A stretch of 18,582 bases of DNA from Chersky-806 sp036502405 (GTDB lineage Bacteria > Actinomycetota > Acidimicrobiia > IMCC26256 > JAENVU01). The notes under the pieces were generated by a model. That model was not told where the DNA came from and did not search any database. It worked only from the letters and a program-made list of their open reading frames with translations. The DNA lies in NCBI GenBank assembly GCA_036502405.1, contig DASXYP010000131.1:1-18582 (forward strand), read 5' to 3'. Each line of letters opens with the position of its first letter. Within the stretch, counting starts at the first letter, position 1. The translations under genes were made by a program, and so were the position numbers. Shown here piece by piece: positions 8,563 through 17,404 of the stretch.

Positions 8563-9426
8563 CTACCGGTCCGGAAGGCCGAACTTGGCCTTGAGGATCT
8601 GGTGGAAGTCGCGGGGCCCGAACGTGACGAGCCGCGCGGGACGGGGGCCGCCCGTGCACCGGACGGTGTCGCCGGCGTCGAGCACGCCGCGCTCGCGACC
8701 GTCGATCGTCAGCAGCACGGTCCCGTCGCTCACGGTCAGCGCCAGCTCCTCGTCCGCGTCGAGCACGAGCGACCGGTCGAACAGCATGTGGGGGGAGACC
8801 GGGGTCAGCAGCAGGCAGCGCAGGCGCGGCGACACGATCGGGCCGCGGGCCGAGAACGAGTACGCCGTCGATCCGGTGGGCGTCGCGACGATGACACCGT
8901 CGGCCGCGTACGACGTGAAGAACGCGCCGTTGATCGTCACCTCGAGCCGGGCCACGCGGCCGGGGTGCGGCTTCTCGAGGACCGTCTCGTTGAACGCCCA
9001 CCACCGCCCGGCCGCCGAGCTGTCCGACTCCACCGTGACCTGGAGCATCATGCGGTCGGAGACCGCGTAGTCGCCGGCCAGGAGCTTGTCGAGGACCGGG
9101 TCGAGGTCCTCGGGCTCGACCTCCGCGAGGTAGCCGAGCTGGCCGACGTTCACCCCGAGGACGGGCACCCCGGCGTCGTAGACCAGGTCCACGGTGCGCA
9201 GCATCGTGCCGTCCCCGCCGAGTGAGAGCGCGAGGTCGAGCCCCGCGGCGAACGCATCGACCGGCACCGCGACCCGTTCCAGCCCGGCCGCGTCGGGCTC
9301 GGGGATGCGGACCTCCACCCCGTGCGACTCGAACCAGTCGACCACCCGGGCCGCGAGCTCGCGCGCCTCGGACCGTTCCCGGTGCGCCACGATGCCGACC
9401 GCCTGCGGGGTGCGCAGCGCGCTCAC
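8563..9426 (-). CDS. nadK: NAD kinase
   Basis: A 287-residue cytoplasmic enzyme that phosphorylates NAD to NADP using ATP or polyphosphate. The GGDGT loop is at 70-74, the NE pair of the substrate site at 146-147 (AFNETVLEK), and TPTGSTAY at 182-189. The next segment reads FSARGPIVSP, where mycobacterial enzymes have AGGP; I recall the Arg form from several non-mycobacterial actinobacterial lineages. The start is GTG 9426, which overlaps the tlyA stop by 4 nt (GTGA) and has GGGAG 7 nt upstream. The reading frame is open further upstream, but that part is a tlyA shadow. Length is normal for a bacterial NadK. Confidence 0.97.
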   Translation of the reverse strand: MSALRTPQAVGIVAHRERSEARELAARVVDWFESHGVEVRIPEPDAAGLERVAVPVDAFAAGLDLALSLGGDGTMLRTVDLVYDAGVPVLGVNVGQLGYLAEVEPEDLDPVLDKLLAGDYAVSDRMMLQVTVESDSSAAGRWWAFNETVLEKPHPGRVARLEVTINGAFFTSYAADGVIVATPTGSTAYSFSARGPIVSPRLRCLLLTPVSPHMLFDRSLVLDADEELALTVSDGTVLLTIDGRERGVLDAGDTVRCTGGPRPARLVTFGPRDFHQILKAKFGLPDR

Positions 9427-10220
9427 GGCTGCGCTCCCGCGTGCGCCTCGTCGACGACCGCATCGAGCTCCCCACCGGTGATCGTCGTCGGCGTCTTGCG
9501 CGCGTGGAACAGGAACTCGACGTTGCCCGACGCTCCCCGCAGGGGCGAAGGCATCGCGCCGGTGACGCCGAGACCGGCGGCGTCGAGACCGTCGACGACG
9601 TCGGCGAGGACGTCCCGGTGCACCTGCGGGTCGCGCACGATGCCACCGCGGCCCACGCGGGCCCGGCCCGCCTCGAACTGCGGCTTGACCAGCAGCACCA
9701 GCTCCGCGGCCGGGGTCGTGAGCCGGACGAGCGCCGGCGCGACGAGCGTGAGCGAGATGAAGGACAGGTCCGCGACCGCGACCGAGCACGGTGCGCCGAG
9801 GTCCGCGAGCTCGAGCCCGCGCAGGTTCGTGCGCTCGCGCACGTCGACGCGCGGGTCCTGGCGCAGCGACCAGTCGAGCTGGGCCCGGCCGACGTCGACC
9901 GCGACCACCACGACCGCTCCCCGTTGCAGCAGGCAGTCGGTGAAGCCACCGGTCGACGCACCCGCGTCGAGGGCACGCGTCCCCTCGACGTCCACCGCGA
10001 ACCGGTCCAGAGCGGCGTCGAGCTTCTCGCCGCCCCGGGACACGAAGCGCGGTGGATCCCCGGTGACGACGATGGCTTCCTGATCGTCCACCTGGCGCGC
10101 GACCGAGCGCGCCGGGGCACCGCCCACCGTCACCCGCCCGTCGTCGACGGCCTCGACCGCGCGGGTGCGGCTGCTCACGAGCCCGCGCCGCACGAGCTCC
10201 ACGTCGAGACGGCGGCGCAC
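9423..10220 (-). CDS. tlyA: TlyA family rRNA 2'-O-methyltransferase (hemolysin-like)
   Basis: A 265-residue protein with an N-terminal S4 RNA-binding domain (about 3-60) and a Rossmann FtsJ-type methyltransferase domain. The SAM motif is DAGASTGGFTD (85-95). In mycobacteria TlyA 2'-O-methylates cytidines in 16S and 23S rRNA, and its loss gives capreomycin resistance. The predicted catalytic tetrad Lys-Asp-Lys-Glu falls at K66, D151, K179 and E235, each exactly three residues before the M. tuberculosis positions I recall (K69, D154, K182, E238). This supports an intact two-subunit-acting type enzyme with the N-terminal S4 domain. The start is GTG 10220, 15 bp after the preceding stop. The older hemolysin label is historical. 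Confidence 0.95.
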   Translation of the reverse strand: MRRRLDVELVRRGLVSSRTRAVEAVDDGRVTVGGAPARSVARQVDDQEAIVVTGDPPRFVSRGGEKLDAALDRFAVDVEGTRALDAGASTGGFTDCLLQRGAVVVVAVDVGRAQLDWSLRQDPRVDVRERTNLRGLELADLGAPCSVAVADLSFISLTLVAPALVRLTTPAAELVLLVKPQFEAGRARVGRGGIVRDPQVHRDVLADVVDGLDAAGLGVTGAMPSPLRGASGNVEFLFHARKTPTTITGGELDAVVDEAHAGAQP

Positions 10221-10235
10221 GCTTCGCCCGGGCCG

Positions 10236-10682
10236 CTAGGAAGCGGCCTTCGAGGCCGCCTTCTTGGTGGACGTCGTGGACTTCTTCGTGGACTTCTTCG
10301 TGGCCTTCTTGGCCGCCTTCTTCGTGGCCTTCTTGGCCGCCTTCTTGGCGCCGTTGGCCGACGACTTCTTGGCCGCGGTCGACTTCGCCTTCGTGCCGGT
10401 CTGGTTGGCCAGCTTCGTCTCGAGCCGGGCCAGGTCGTCCTTGGTCGCGATGCCGAGGGTCTTGACCTGGCGCTGGATCTCCTTGCGGACGACCTCGAGG
10501 AGCCCGTCGGTGCGCTTGCGGCTCTCGTCGACCAGGTCGTCGACGAAGCCCTGCACCTGCTCCTGGGCCAGCTGGCCCGTGCCGACGAGCTCCTTGGCCC
10601 GTTTGCGGGCCTGGGTTCGGGTCATCGCCACGAACTCGACGCCGGCGTCGAGGTACTTGTTCCAGTCGGGCGGCTGCGGCAT
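10236..10682 (-). CDS. Phasin-like helical protein with histone-H1-like Lys/Ala tail
   Basis: A 148-residue protein with two parts. Residues 1-95 are amphipathic helix. They include an FVDDLVDESRKRTD segment and a V-R-K-E-I-Q-R-Q-V-K-T-L-G run followed by ATKDDLARLE, resembling the short phasin-like or polyhydroxyalkanoate-regulator family (COG3937 type). Residues 96-148 are almost only K, A, T and S, with six four-residue units of the KKAA, KKAT or KKST kind (113-136), like histone H1 or the tail of Pseudomonas PhaF. By analogy it may bind nucleoid DNA and a hydrophobic or membrane surface. No PHA synthase is present in the window, so a granule role is unproven. The ATG at 10682 has AGGAG 7 nt upstream; an upstream in-frame GTG at 10802 would add a Pro/Arg-rich, non-family leader. 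M. tuberculosis has a small unknown gene (Rv1693) at this position; whether they are related is not visible. Confidence 0.75.
   Translation of the reverse strand: MPQPPDWNKYLDAGVEFVAMTRTQARKRAKELVGTGQLAQEQVQGFVDDLVDESRKRTDGLLEVVRKEIQRQVKTLGIATKDDLARLETKLANQTGTKAKSTAAKKSSANGAKKAAKKATKKAAKKATKKSTKKSTTSTKKAASKAAS
10275..10346. repeat. Six 12-bp tandem units in the basic tail
   Basis: Six consecutive 12-bp units, written on the plus strand as CGTGGACTTCTT twice, then CGTGGCCTTCTT and GGCCGCCTTCTT alternating twice. The last four units form an exact 24-bp tandem duplication (10299-10322 and 10323-10346). They encode the KKxx repeats of the Lys/Ala tail. Exact identity at the DNA level points to recent slippage or selection on repeat number. 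Confidence 0.9.
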
Positions 10683-10862
10683 GACGCGACTCCTGGGACG
10701 GGTCTCGGGCCGGGGAGGCTTCCGGGTCGCCGGCGCCGGACGATCACCGGGCCGAACCGGCAGGCTACCGCCAAATTGTGCGCGGCCCGGGTCTCGGATC
10801 ACCCCCGCCGAGACAACGGCACCAACCGCGCGCCGAGCATTCGCGACTGCCGTCGCTTGCCT
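10683..10862. promoter_or_regulatory. 180-bp gap with possible internal promoter of the tlyA-steB block
   Basis: This is the only sizeable space inside the minus-strand block from the TPR gene to the GT4 gene, so it may hold a second promoter. On the minus strand a TAGCCT hexamer (TANNNT-type -10) lies near 10764-10769 with no good -35. AGGAG at about 10690-10694 is the ribosome site for the phasin-like gene. I see no strong terminator hairpin after the HAD gene stop at 10863. Confidence 0.3.
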
Positions 10863-11660
10863 TCACCGGCGCGGGCCGGCGTCGGTCACGTGCTGCGCGA
10901 GGAGGTCGGGCACGATGGCCGCGAGGTCCTCGCCCACCAGCGCGGGTGCCGGATCGGGCACCGGCTCTGACGGGTCGTGCCCGCCGATGCCGGACAGCAC
11001 CAGCGCGAACGGCCAGCCGAGCGCGCCGGCCATCGCCCCGTCGGTCGAGGGCCGGTCCCCCACCATGATCCCGTGGTCGCCGACCCGGTGGCGCACCAGC
11101 GCCGCGGTCGGCGGGTGCGGCTTGCCTGCGACCTCCGCGATCCGGCCCGATGCGGTCGCGACCGCGGCCACGATCGCACCGGCGCCCGGCAGCACGTGGT
11201 CCGACCCGGGGTAGGTCGGGTCGGCGTTCGTCGCGACGAACCGCGCACCGTCGCGGACGGCCCGGGCCGCCCGGTCGAGGCCGTCGAAGTCGAACGTGCG
11301 GTGCCAGCCGACCACGACCGCGGCGGCCGGACCGCGATCCACCACCGTGAAGCCGGACTGCTCGAACGCCTCGACGACGCCCGGTCCCGCGCACGCGAGC
11401 ACCCGGGCGCCCGGCGCGAGCGTCTCGGCGAGGAGCTCGACCGCGGCCTGGGCGCTGGTCATCACCTCGTCGGCCGTGGCGGCGATGCCGAAGCGCTCGA
11501 ACTTGCCCAGGTAGTCGGCGATGCGCAGGCTCGAGTTGTTGGTCAGGAACGCGACGCGCGCACCACCGTCGCGCAACGCCGCGACCGCCTCCGCCGAGCC
11601 CGCGATCGCGTCGTCGCCGCGCCAGAGCACGCCGTCGAGATCGAGGACGACAGCGGTCAC
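10863..11660 (-). CDS. HAD superfamily subclass IIA (NagD-like) phosphatase
   Basis: A 265-residue soluble hydrolase. The Asp nucleophile motif VVLDLDGVLW has D7 and D9, motif II is LTNNSS (39-44), motif III lysine is in AGKPHPP (K180), and motif IV is VGDRPSTDG (200-208). A C2-type cap domain lies between motifs II and III. NagD-like enzymes dephosphorylate small phosphates (nucleotides, sugar phosphates, glycerol phosphate). In mycobacteria the orthologous position is Rv1692, reported as a glycerol-3-phosphate phosphatase, so a metabolite-repair or glycerophospholipid-recycling role is plausible but inferred. The start is GTG 11660, overlapping the TPR gene stop in GTGA, so expression is coupled. 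Confidence 0.92.
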   Translation of the reverse strand: MTAVVLDLDGVLWRGDDAIAGSAEAVAALRDGGARVAFLTNNSSLRIADYLGKFERFGIAATADEVMTSAQAAVELLAETLAPGARVLACAGPGVVEAFEQSGFTVVDRGPAAAVVVGWHRTFDFDGLDRAARAVRDGARFVATNADPTYPGSDHVLPGAGAIVAAVATASGRIAEVAGKPHPPTAALVRHRVGDHGIMVGDRPSTDGAMAGALGWPFALVLSGIGGHDPSEPVPDPAPALVGEDLAAIVPDLLAQHVTDAGPRR

Positions 11661-12016
11661 TCGGTGATGAGCGCCAACGCGTCGCGGTACGCCTCGGCCT
11701 CGGGGCGCATCACCGTGGCCAGCTTGAGGTGGCCACGCGCGCGGTCGGGGTCACCGGTGCGCATCGCGCACATCCCGATCCCGAAGTGGGCGTAGTCGTT
11801 CACCGGGTCGAGCTCGACGGCCTTCGTGAACTCGACCTCGGCCTCGGCGAAGCGGCGGGCGCCGAAGTACGCCCGGCCGAGGCTCTCCCGGATCGAGCCC
11901 TGCTCGGGCTCGAGCTCCCGGGCGCGCTCCAGCGCGACGATCGCATCGGCCGCGTTGCGCGAGGACAGGAGGGCCTGGCCCTCCTGGAACCGCTCGTACG
12001 CCTCGCTCGTCGCCAC
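11657..12016 (-). CDS. Small tetratricopeptide-repeat protein
   Basis: A 119-residue protein consisting almost wholly of three TPR-like helix pairs (about 6-39, 40-73, 74-107), with the usual A/G/Y/A-type small residues and ELEPEQ and ELDPVN turns. It has no signal peptide or membrane segment and is probably a protein-binding scaffold. In M. tuberculosis the same place is held by the TPR protein Rv1691, which is longer. I chose GTG 12016 because GAGGA lies 10 nt upstream and the first TPR starts just after it. ATG 12049 and GTG 12067 are in frame but have no close ribosome site and would run into the leader of the divergent DUF1015 gene. It is the first gene of the minus-strand block and overlaps the HAD gene by 4 nt. 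Partner unknown. Confidence 0.85.
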   Translation of the reverse strand: MATSEAYERFQEGQALLSSRNAADAIVALERARELEPEQGSIRESLGRAYFGARRFAEAEVEFTKAVELDPVNDYAHFGIGMCAMRTGDPDRARGHLKLATVMRPEAEAYRDALALITE

Positions 12017-12071
12017 CGTGCCAGAATCCTCGAACCCGTCTCGTTCCATCACGTGGGAGCCGAACACCCCG
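12017..12071. promoter_or_regulatory. Very short divergent region between the TPR and DUF1015 genes
   Basis: Only 55 bp separate the chosen starts of two divergent genes (4-22 bp if longer TPR starts are used). Ribosome-site-like GAGGA (minus) and GGGAG (plus, 12 nt before TTG 12072) are here. Promoters must overlap the opposing coding sequence or leader. A TAGGGT hexamer on the minus strand (12140-12145) inside the DUF1015 gene is a weak -10 candidate for the leftward block. Confidence 0.3.
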
Positions 12072-13280
12072 TTGCCCGACTTCCTTCCCTTCCGCGGCCT
12101 GCGGTACCACCGCGACGACCTCGCGGCCGTGACCGCACCACCCTATGACGTGATCGACGCCGACGAGCGGGCGGTCCTCGCGGGCCGATCGCCTCACAAC
12201 GCCGTTCGGCTGCTGCTCCCGGAGGGTGATTACGACGGCGCGGCCCGGGACCTCGCCGCGTGGCGATCCGACCGGACGCTCGAGCTCGACCCGGAGCCGA
12301 CGTTCTACGGCTACCGGATGGACTTCACCGACGACCAGGGCCAGCCCCGCAGCACCAACGGCGTCATCGGGGCGCTGACCCTGCCGGAGCGGGCCGGCGA
12401 GGGCGACGTCCTCCCCCACGAGCGGACCATGCCCAAGGCCAAGAGCGACCGGCTGGCCCTGCTGCGGGCGACCCGCGCCAACCTGGACCCGATCTGGGGC
12501 CTGACCCCCGCCGCCGGGCTGCCGGTGAGCGCTGCGGAGCCCGTCGCGGTCACCACCGACGACCTCGGCGTGCGCCACTCGCTGACCCTCGTCACCGACG
12601 CGGACGAGGTGGCCGAGATCCGCCGGGTCGTCGGCGCGGCCCCGCTCGTGCTCGCCGACGGCCACCATCGCTTCGAGACCGCGATCGCCGCGCGCGACGA
12701 GCGGGCGGCGGCCGGGACCGCCACCGAGGCCGACGGCCGGATCATGTGCCTGGTCGTAGAGCTCGCCGAGGACCAGCTCTGGGTCCAGCCCATCCACCGG
12801 CTGCTCCACGGCGTGACGGACGCCGCCGCGCTCCGCCGTGCCCTCGAATCGGGGTTCACCGTGGAGGACCTCGGGCCGGCCACGCCCGAGCGGGTCGACG
12901 ACCTCGACGCGCGGCTCCGCGACGCCGGTGCGGTCGGCCTCGTGGACACCGAGGGTCTCGCGCTGCTCACCCCGCGCCCGGACGCACGCGCCCGCGCCGT
13001 CGCCGATCTCCCCGAGGTCCTGCGCGACGTGCCGTCGGCCTGGTTCGACGAGCTCGCCCGCCCCGCGCTCACCGACGTCGAGATCGGGTTCCGCGCCGAC
13101 GCACAGACCGTGGCCGGGCTGGTCGCCAAGGGCACCGCGGACGCGGCGATACTGCTGGCGCCGGTCACCGTCGGTCGGATCCGCGCCGCCGCGCTCGCGG
13201 GCGTGCGCATGCCCCAGAAGACGACGTACTTCGCCCCCAAGCCTCGCAGCGGCCTGGTCTACCGACCGCTCGACGTCTGA
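12072..13280 (+). CDS. DUF1015 family protein
   Basis: A 402-residue cytoplasmic protein of a widely conserved family without settled function. The family signatures are all present: FRGLRY (7-12), TAPPYDVI (21-28), LPHERTM and KAKSDR (114-127), NLDPIWGL (137-144), ADGHHRFETA (195-204), QPIHRLL (239-245) and MPQKTTYFAPKP (380-391). Clustered His, Arg, Asp and Glu in invariant motifs suggests an enzyme or nucleotide-binding site, but I assign no reaction. TTG 12072 gives the usual short leader before the FRPFR-like motif. The in-frame GTG at 12018 would add 18 non-conserved residues. It is convergent with korB, with just 3 bp between the stops. Family call firm, function unknown. Confidence 0.93.
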   Translation: MPDFLPFRGLRYHRDDLAAVTAPPYDVIDADERAVLAGRSPHNAVRLLLPEGDYDGAARDLAAWRSDRTLELDPEPTFYGYRMDFTDDQGQPRSTNGVIGALTLPERAGEGDVLPHERTMPKAKSDRLALLRATRANLDPIWGLTPAAGLPVSAAEPVAVTTDDLGVRHSLTLVTDADEVAEIRRVVGAAPLVLADGHHRFETAIAARDERAAAGTATEADGRIMCLVVELAEDQLWVQPIHRLLHGVTDAAALRRALESGFTVEDLGPATPERVDDLDARLRDAGAVGLVDTEGLALLTPRPDARARAVADLPEVLRDVPSAWFDELARPALTDVEIGFRADAQTVAGLVAKGTADAAILLAPVTVGRIRAAALAGVRMPQKTTYFAPKPRSGLVYRPLDV

Positions 13281-13283
13281 GGG

Positions 13284-14292
<1,009 letters not shown>

Positions 14293-14300
<8 letters not shown>

Positions 14301-16170
14301 CGATCATCTCCAGGATCTTCGTCTCGATCTCCGCGGCGCGGAACGGGAGTCCCTGCACCTTGGTGAGGCTCTGCGCGTCCACGAGGTACTCGGCCCGCAG
14401 CAGCTTCGAGAGCTGGCCGAGGTTCATCTCGGGGACGAGGATCTTCGGGTACCTCGCCAGCACCTCGCCGAGGTTGCGCGGGAACGGGTTGAGGTGGATG
14501 AGCTGCGCGGACGCCACCTTCTTGTCCGCGCCACGGATCCGCCGGACCGCGGCCTTCACCGAGCCCCAGGTGCTGCCCCAGCCGACGACGAGCAGCTCGG
14601 CGTCGCCGGTCTCGTCGTCCACCTCGACGAGCGGGATGTCGTCGGCGATGCCGGCGATCTTCTCGGCCCGCAGGTGGACCATGTGCTCGTGGTTCACCGG
14701 GTCGTAGTTCACGTTGCCGGTGCCGTCCTGCTTCTCGATGCCGCCGAGACGGTGCATCAGCCCCGGCGTGCCGGGGATCGCCCACGGCCGGGCGAGCGTG
14801 TCCGGGTCGCGCAGGTAGGGCCAGAAGTCCCAGCTGCCGTCGGAGTTCTCGTGGTTGAGGTCTTCGGCGAAGGGCACCGAGATGTCTGCGAGGTCGTCGA
14901 CCTCGGGGAACCGCCACGGCTCCGAGCCGTTGGCCAGGTAGCCGTCGGTGAGCACGATCACCGGCGTGCGGTACTTCAGCGCGAGCCGCACGCCCTCGAA
15001 CGCGGCGTCGAAGCAGTCGCTCGGCGACTTCGCGGCGACGATCGGCAGCGGCGCCTCACCGTGCCGGCCGTACATCGCGAGCAGCAGGTCGGCCTGCTCG
15101 GTCTTCGTCGGCAGTCCGGTCGACGGGCCGCCGCGCTGCACGTCGACGAGCACGAGCGGCAGCTCCATGCTGATCGCGAGCCCGAGTGCCTCCGCCTTGA
15201 GGTCGACACCCGGCCCGCTCGTCGCGGTGACGCCGAGCTGGCCCGCGAACGCGCCGCCGATCGCGACACCGATCGCCGCGATCTCGTCCTCCGCCTGCAT
15301 CGTGCGCACGCCGAAGTTCTTGTGCTTCGACAGCTCGTGGAGGATGTCGGACGCCGGCGTGATGGGGTACGACGCGTACAGGATCGGGAGCTTCGCCATC
15401 TGGCCCGCGGCGATGAGCCCGTAGGCCAGCGCGACGTTGCCACTGATGTTGCGGTAGCGGCCGGATGGCAGCTGCGCCGGCGCGACCTCGAAGGGGTGGT
15501 CGAAGAGCTCCGCGGTCTCACCGAAGTTGTAGCCCGCCTTGAACGCGGCCAGGTTGGCATCGTGGACGAGCTGGTTCTTGCCGAACCGCTCGTCGATCCA
15601 GGCGAGGATCGGCTCGACCGGGCGCGTGTACATCCAGCTGATGAGACCGAGCGCGAAGAAGTTCTTCGAGCGCTCGGCGTCGCGCGGCTTGGCGCCGGTG
15701 TCCTTCGTGGCCTCGATCGTGATGCTCGTCATCGGGACCGAGTAGACGCGGTACGCCGCGAGCGTGTCGTCCTCGAGCGGGTTCCCGACGTAGCCGGCCT
15801 TCTCGAGGTTGCGGGGCTCGAACGCGTCGGTGTTGGCGATGATGGACGCGCCGGGCGGGACGTCACCGATGTTCGCCTTCAACGCCGCGGGGTTCATGGC
15901 GACGAGCAGGTTCGGGACGTCGCCGGGCGTGACGATGTCGAAGTCGGCGATGTGGACCTGGAAGCTCGAGACGCCGGCGATGGTCCCGGCCGGGGCGCGG
16001 ATCTCGGCCGGGTAGTCCGGCAGCGTCGCCAGGTCGTTGCCGAAGGCCGCGCTCACGTCGGTGAACCGGTCCCCGACGAGCTGCATCCCGTCACCCGAGT
16101 CCCCCGCGAAGCGAATCACCACCCGGTTGAGCATCTCGGGCTTGCGGGTCTCGAATGCCGCTTCCGTCAC
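14293..16170 (-). CDS. korA: 2-oxoglutarate:ferredoxin oxidoreductase, fused gamma-alpha subunit
   Basis: A 625-residue protein in which the gamma domain (about 14-230, opening RFAGDSGDGMQL) is fused to the alpha pyrimidine-binding domain (about 240-490) and a C-terminal transketolase-like domain. Key motifs are YPITPASDI (268-276), the EDE of MQAEDEIA (294-296), TSGPGVDLKAE (317-327) and QRGGPSTGLPTKTEQAD (345-361). Size and fusion match mycobacterial KorA (about 650 residues). The start is GTG 16170 with GAGG 5 nt upstream; the frame runs further upstream but without family character. No delta or ferredoxin gene is adjacent, so the electron acceptor is encoded elsewhere. It is translated together with korB through the 8-nt overlap and is divergent from the aldolase gene. 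Confidence 0.94.
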
Positions 16171-16444
16171 TTCATCCTCACTTTGACCCTCCAGGAGCCC
16201 GCGAGCGGTGCGCGCGAAGCGTGGTCGCGCCGACCGGCTGGAGGTCCGGTCCGCCGACGCGAGTGTCGTCGATACGGGGTGACAGGCCCGCCACCCGAGG
16301 AGAAAGTGTACCTGCGCCGGCACGGCGACCCGGGACCCTGGACCCCGGACGGTGAGGAGCGCGCGGACGGGCGATAGCGTGAGGGCCACGCCGCCGGGCA
16401 CCGCCGCCCGGGGCAGGATCGTGAAGCGGGGGCTCGAAGATTCC
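16171..16444. promoter_or_regulatory. 274-bp divergent intergenic region korA / class I aldolase
   Basis: This is the largest non-coding space in the window and should hold promoters for both directions. Candidate -10 hexamers of the actinobacterial TANNNT kind are TACACT on the minus strand (16305-16310) for korAB and TAGCGT on the plus strand (16375-16380) for the aldolase. Neither has a clear -35. A perfect 6-bp GC stem (CCGGGC/GCCCGG, loop of 6) at 16394-16411 lies 33 nt before the aldolase ATG and could affect translation. I see no riboswitch that I recognise. Confidence 0.4.
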
Positions 16445-17332
16445 ATGAACCAGCAGCAGCACGACAAGGTCCGGTCCGGTCAGGGGTTCATCGCCGCGCT
16501 CGACCAGAGCGGCGGCAGCACCCCGAAGGCGCTGAAGCTCTACGGGATCCCCGAGGACAGCTACTCCGGCGACGAGGCCATGTTCGACCTGGTGCACCAG
16601 ATGCGGACGCGCATCATCACCAGCCCCGCCTTCAACGGCGATCGCATCCTCGGCGCCATCCTCTTCGAGATGACCATGGACCGCCAGGTCGAGGGGCGCG
16701 ACACCGCCGACTACCTCTGGAACGTGAAGCAGGTCGTGCCGTTCCTGAAGGTCGACAAGGGCCTCGCCGACGAGGTCGACGGCGTCCAGGTGATGAAGCC
16801 GATCCCGAACCTGGCCGATCTGCTCGCCCGGGCCAACGCCAAGGGCGTGTTCGGCACGAAGATGCGCTCCGTGATCAAGCTCGCCGACGACGCCGGGATC
16901 AAGCAGGTCGTCGACCAGCAGTTCGAGATCGGCCGCGAGATCCTCGCGGCCGGGCTCGTGCCCATCATCGAGCCCGAGGTCGACATCAAGAGCCCGCAGA
17001 AGGCCGAGGCCGAGGACCTGCTCCACGCCGCGATCGTCGGCCAGCTCGACCAGCTGGGCTCCGACCAGCACGTGATGCTGAAGCTGACGCTGCCCGAGCA
17101 CGACGATCTCTACGCCGATCTCGTCGCGCACCCGCGCGTGCTGCGCGTCGTCGCGCTCTCGGGCGGGTACAGCCGCGAGGAGGCGAACGCCCGCCTGGCC
17201 CGCAACCACGGGGTCGTGGCGAGCTTCTCGCGCGCCCTCACCGAGGGCCTGTCGGCCCAGCAGACCGACGCGGAGTTCAACGCCACGCTCGACGCCGCGA
17301 TCGGCGAGATCTTCGCCGCGTCGACCACCTGA
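16445..17332 (+). CDS. Class I fructose-bisphosphate aldolase
   Basis: A 295-residue Schiff-base (metal-independent) aldolase that cleaves fructose 1,6-bisphosphate to dihydroxyacetone phosphate and glyceraldehyde 3-phosphate in glycolysis, or the reverse in gluconeogenesis. It matches the short bacterial type known from Staphylococcus (about 296 residues). Visible marks are FIAALDQSGGSTPKAL (15-30), FLKVDKG (100-106), VPIIEPEVDI (172-181) and VMLKLTLPE (210-218), whose Lys213 is the likely Schiff-base lysine, then LSGGYSREEA (238-247). The ATG at 16445 gives the family-typical M-N-Q-x-Q opening. An in-frame GTG at 16421 would add eight residues. No strong Shine-Dalgarno is seen. It is followed 72 bp later by a second aldolase-like gene. 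Confidence 0.93.
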   Translation: MNQQQHDKVRSGQGFIAALDQSGGSTPKALKLYGIPEDSYSGDEAMFDLVHQMRTRIITSPAFNGDRILGAILFEMTMDRQVEGRDTADYLWNVKQVVPFLKVDKGLADEVDGVQVMKPIPNLADLLARANAKGVFGTKMRSVIKLADDAGIKQVVDQQFEIGREILAAGLVPIIEPEVDIKSPQKAEAEDLLHAAIVGQLDQLGSDQHVMLKLTLPEHDDLYADLVAHPRVLRVVALSGGYSREEANARLARNHGVVASFSRALTEGLSAQQTDAEFNATLDAAIGEIFAASTT

Positions 17333-17360
17333 CGCCCACCCCGAACCTCTCGGGTCGGCG
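17333..17360 (+). other. Small imperfect hairpin after the aldolase stop
   Basis: Immediately after the TGA of the aldolase, CCCGA (17340-17344) pairs with TCGGG (17350-17354) around a 5-nt loop, and CGCC/GGCG (17333-17336 with 17357-17360) can extend the stem across a small internal loop. No T-run follows, so it is not a standard intrinsic terminator. It could attenuate read-through or stabilise the upstream mRNA, or be chance in GC-rich DNA. Confidence 0.3.
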
Positions 17361-17404
17361 CGCGGTGACGGTGCGTCGGGCGGGCTGAAGGAGCGCGGAT
17401 CGCG

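Noticed and set aside
8563..8565. RecN/NadK junction as a frameshift or fusion
   Set aside because: A clear TAG stop and a GTG start 6 bp later give two full-length proteins.
6896..10120. Open minus-strand frame that continues upstream of steA for over 1000 codons
   Set aside because: It runs through recN, nadK and tlyA in a different frame, is Arg/Gly/Ala-rich with no family motifs, and results from stop-codon scarcity in GC-rich DNA. Only the part from ATG 6895 is SteA.
16183..16188. TTGACC as a -35 box on the plus strand
   Set aside because: No -10 hexamer lies 16-19 bp downstream and it is far from the aldolase start.
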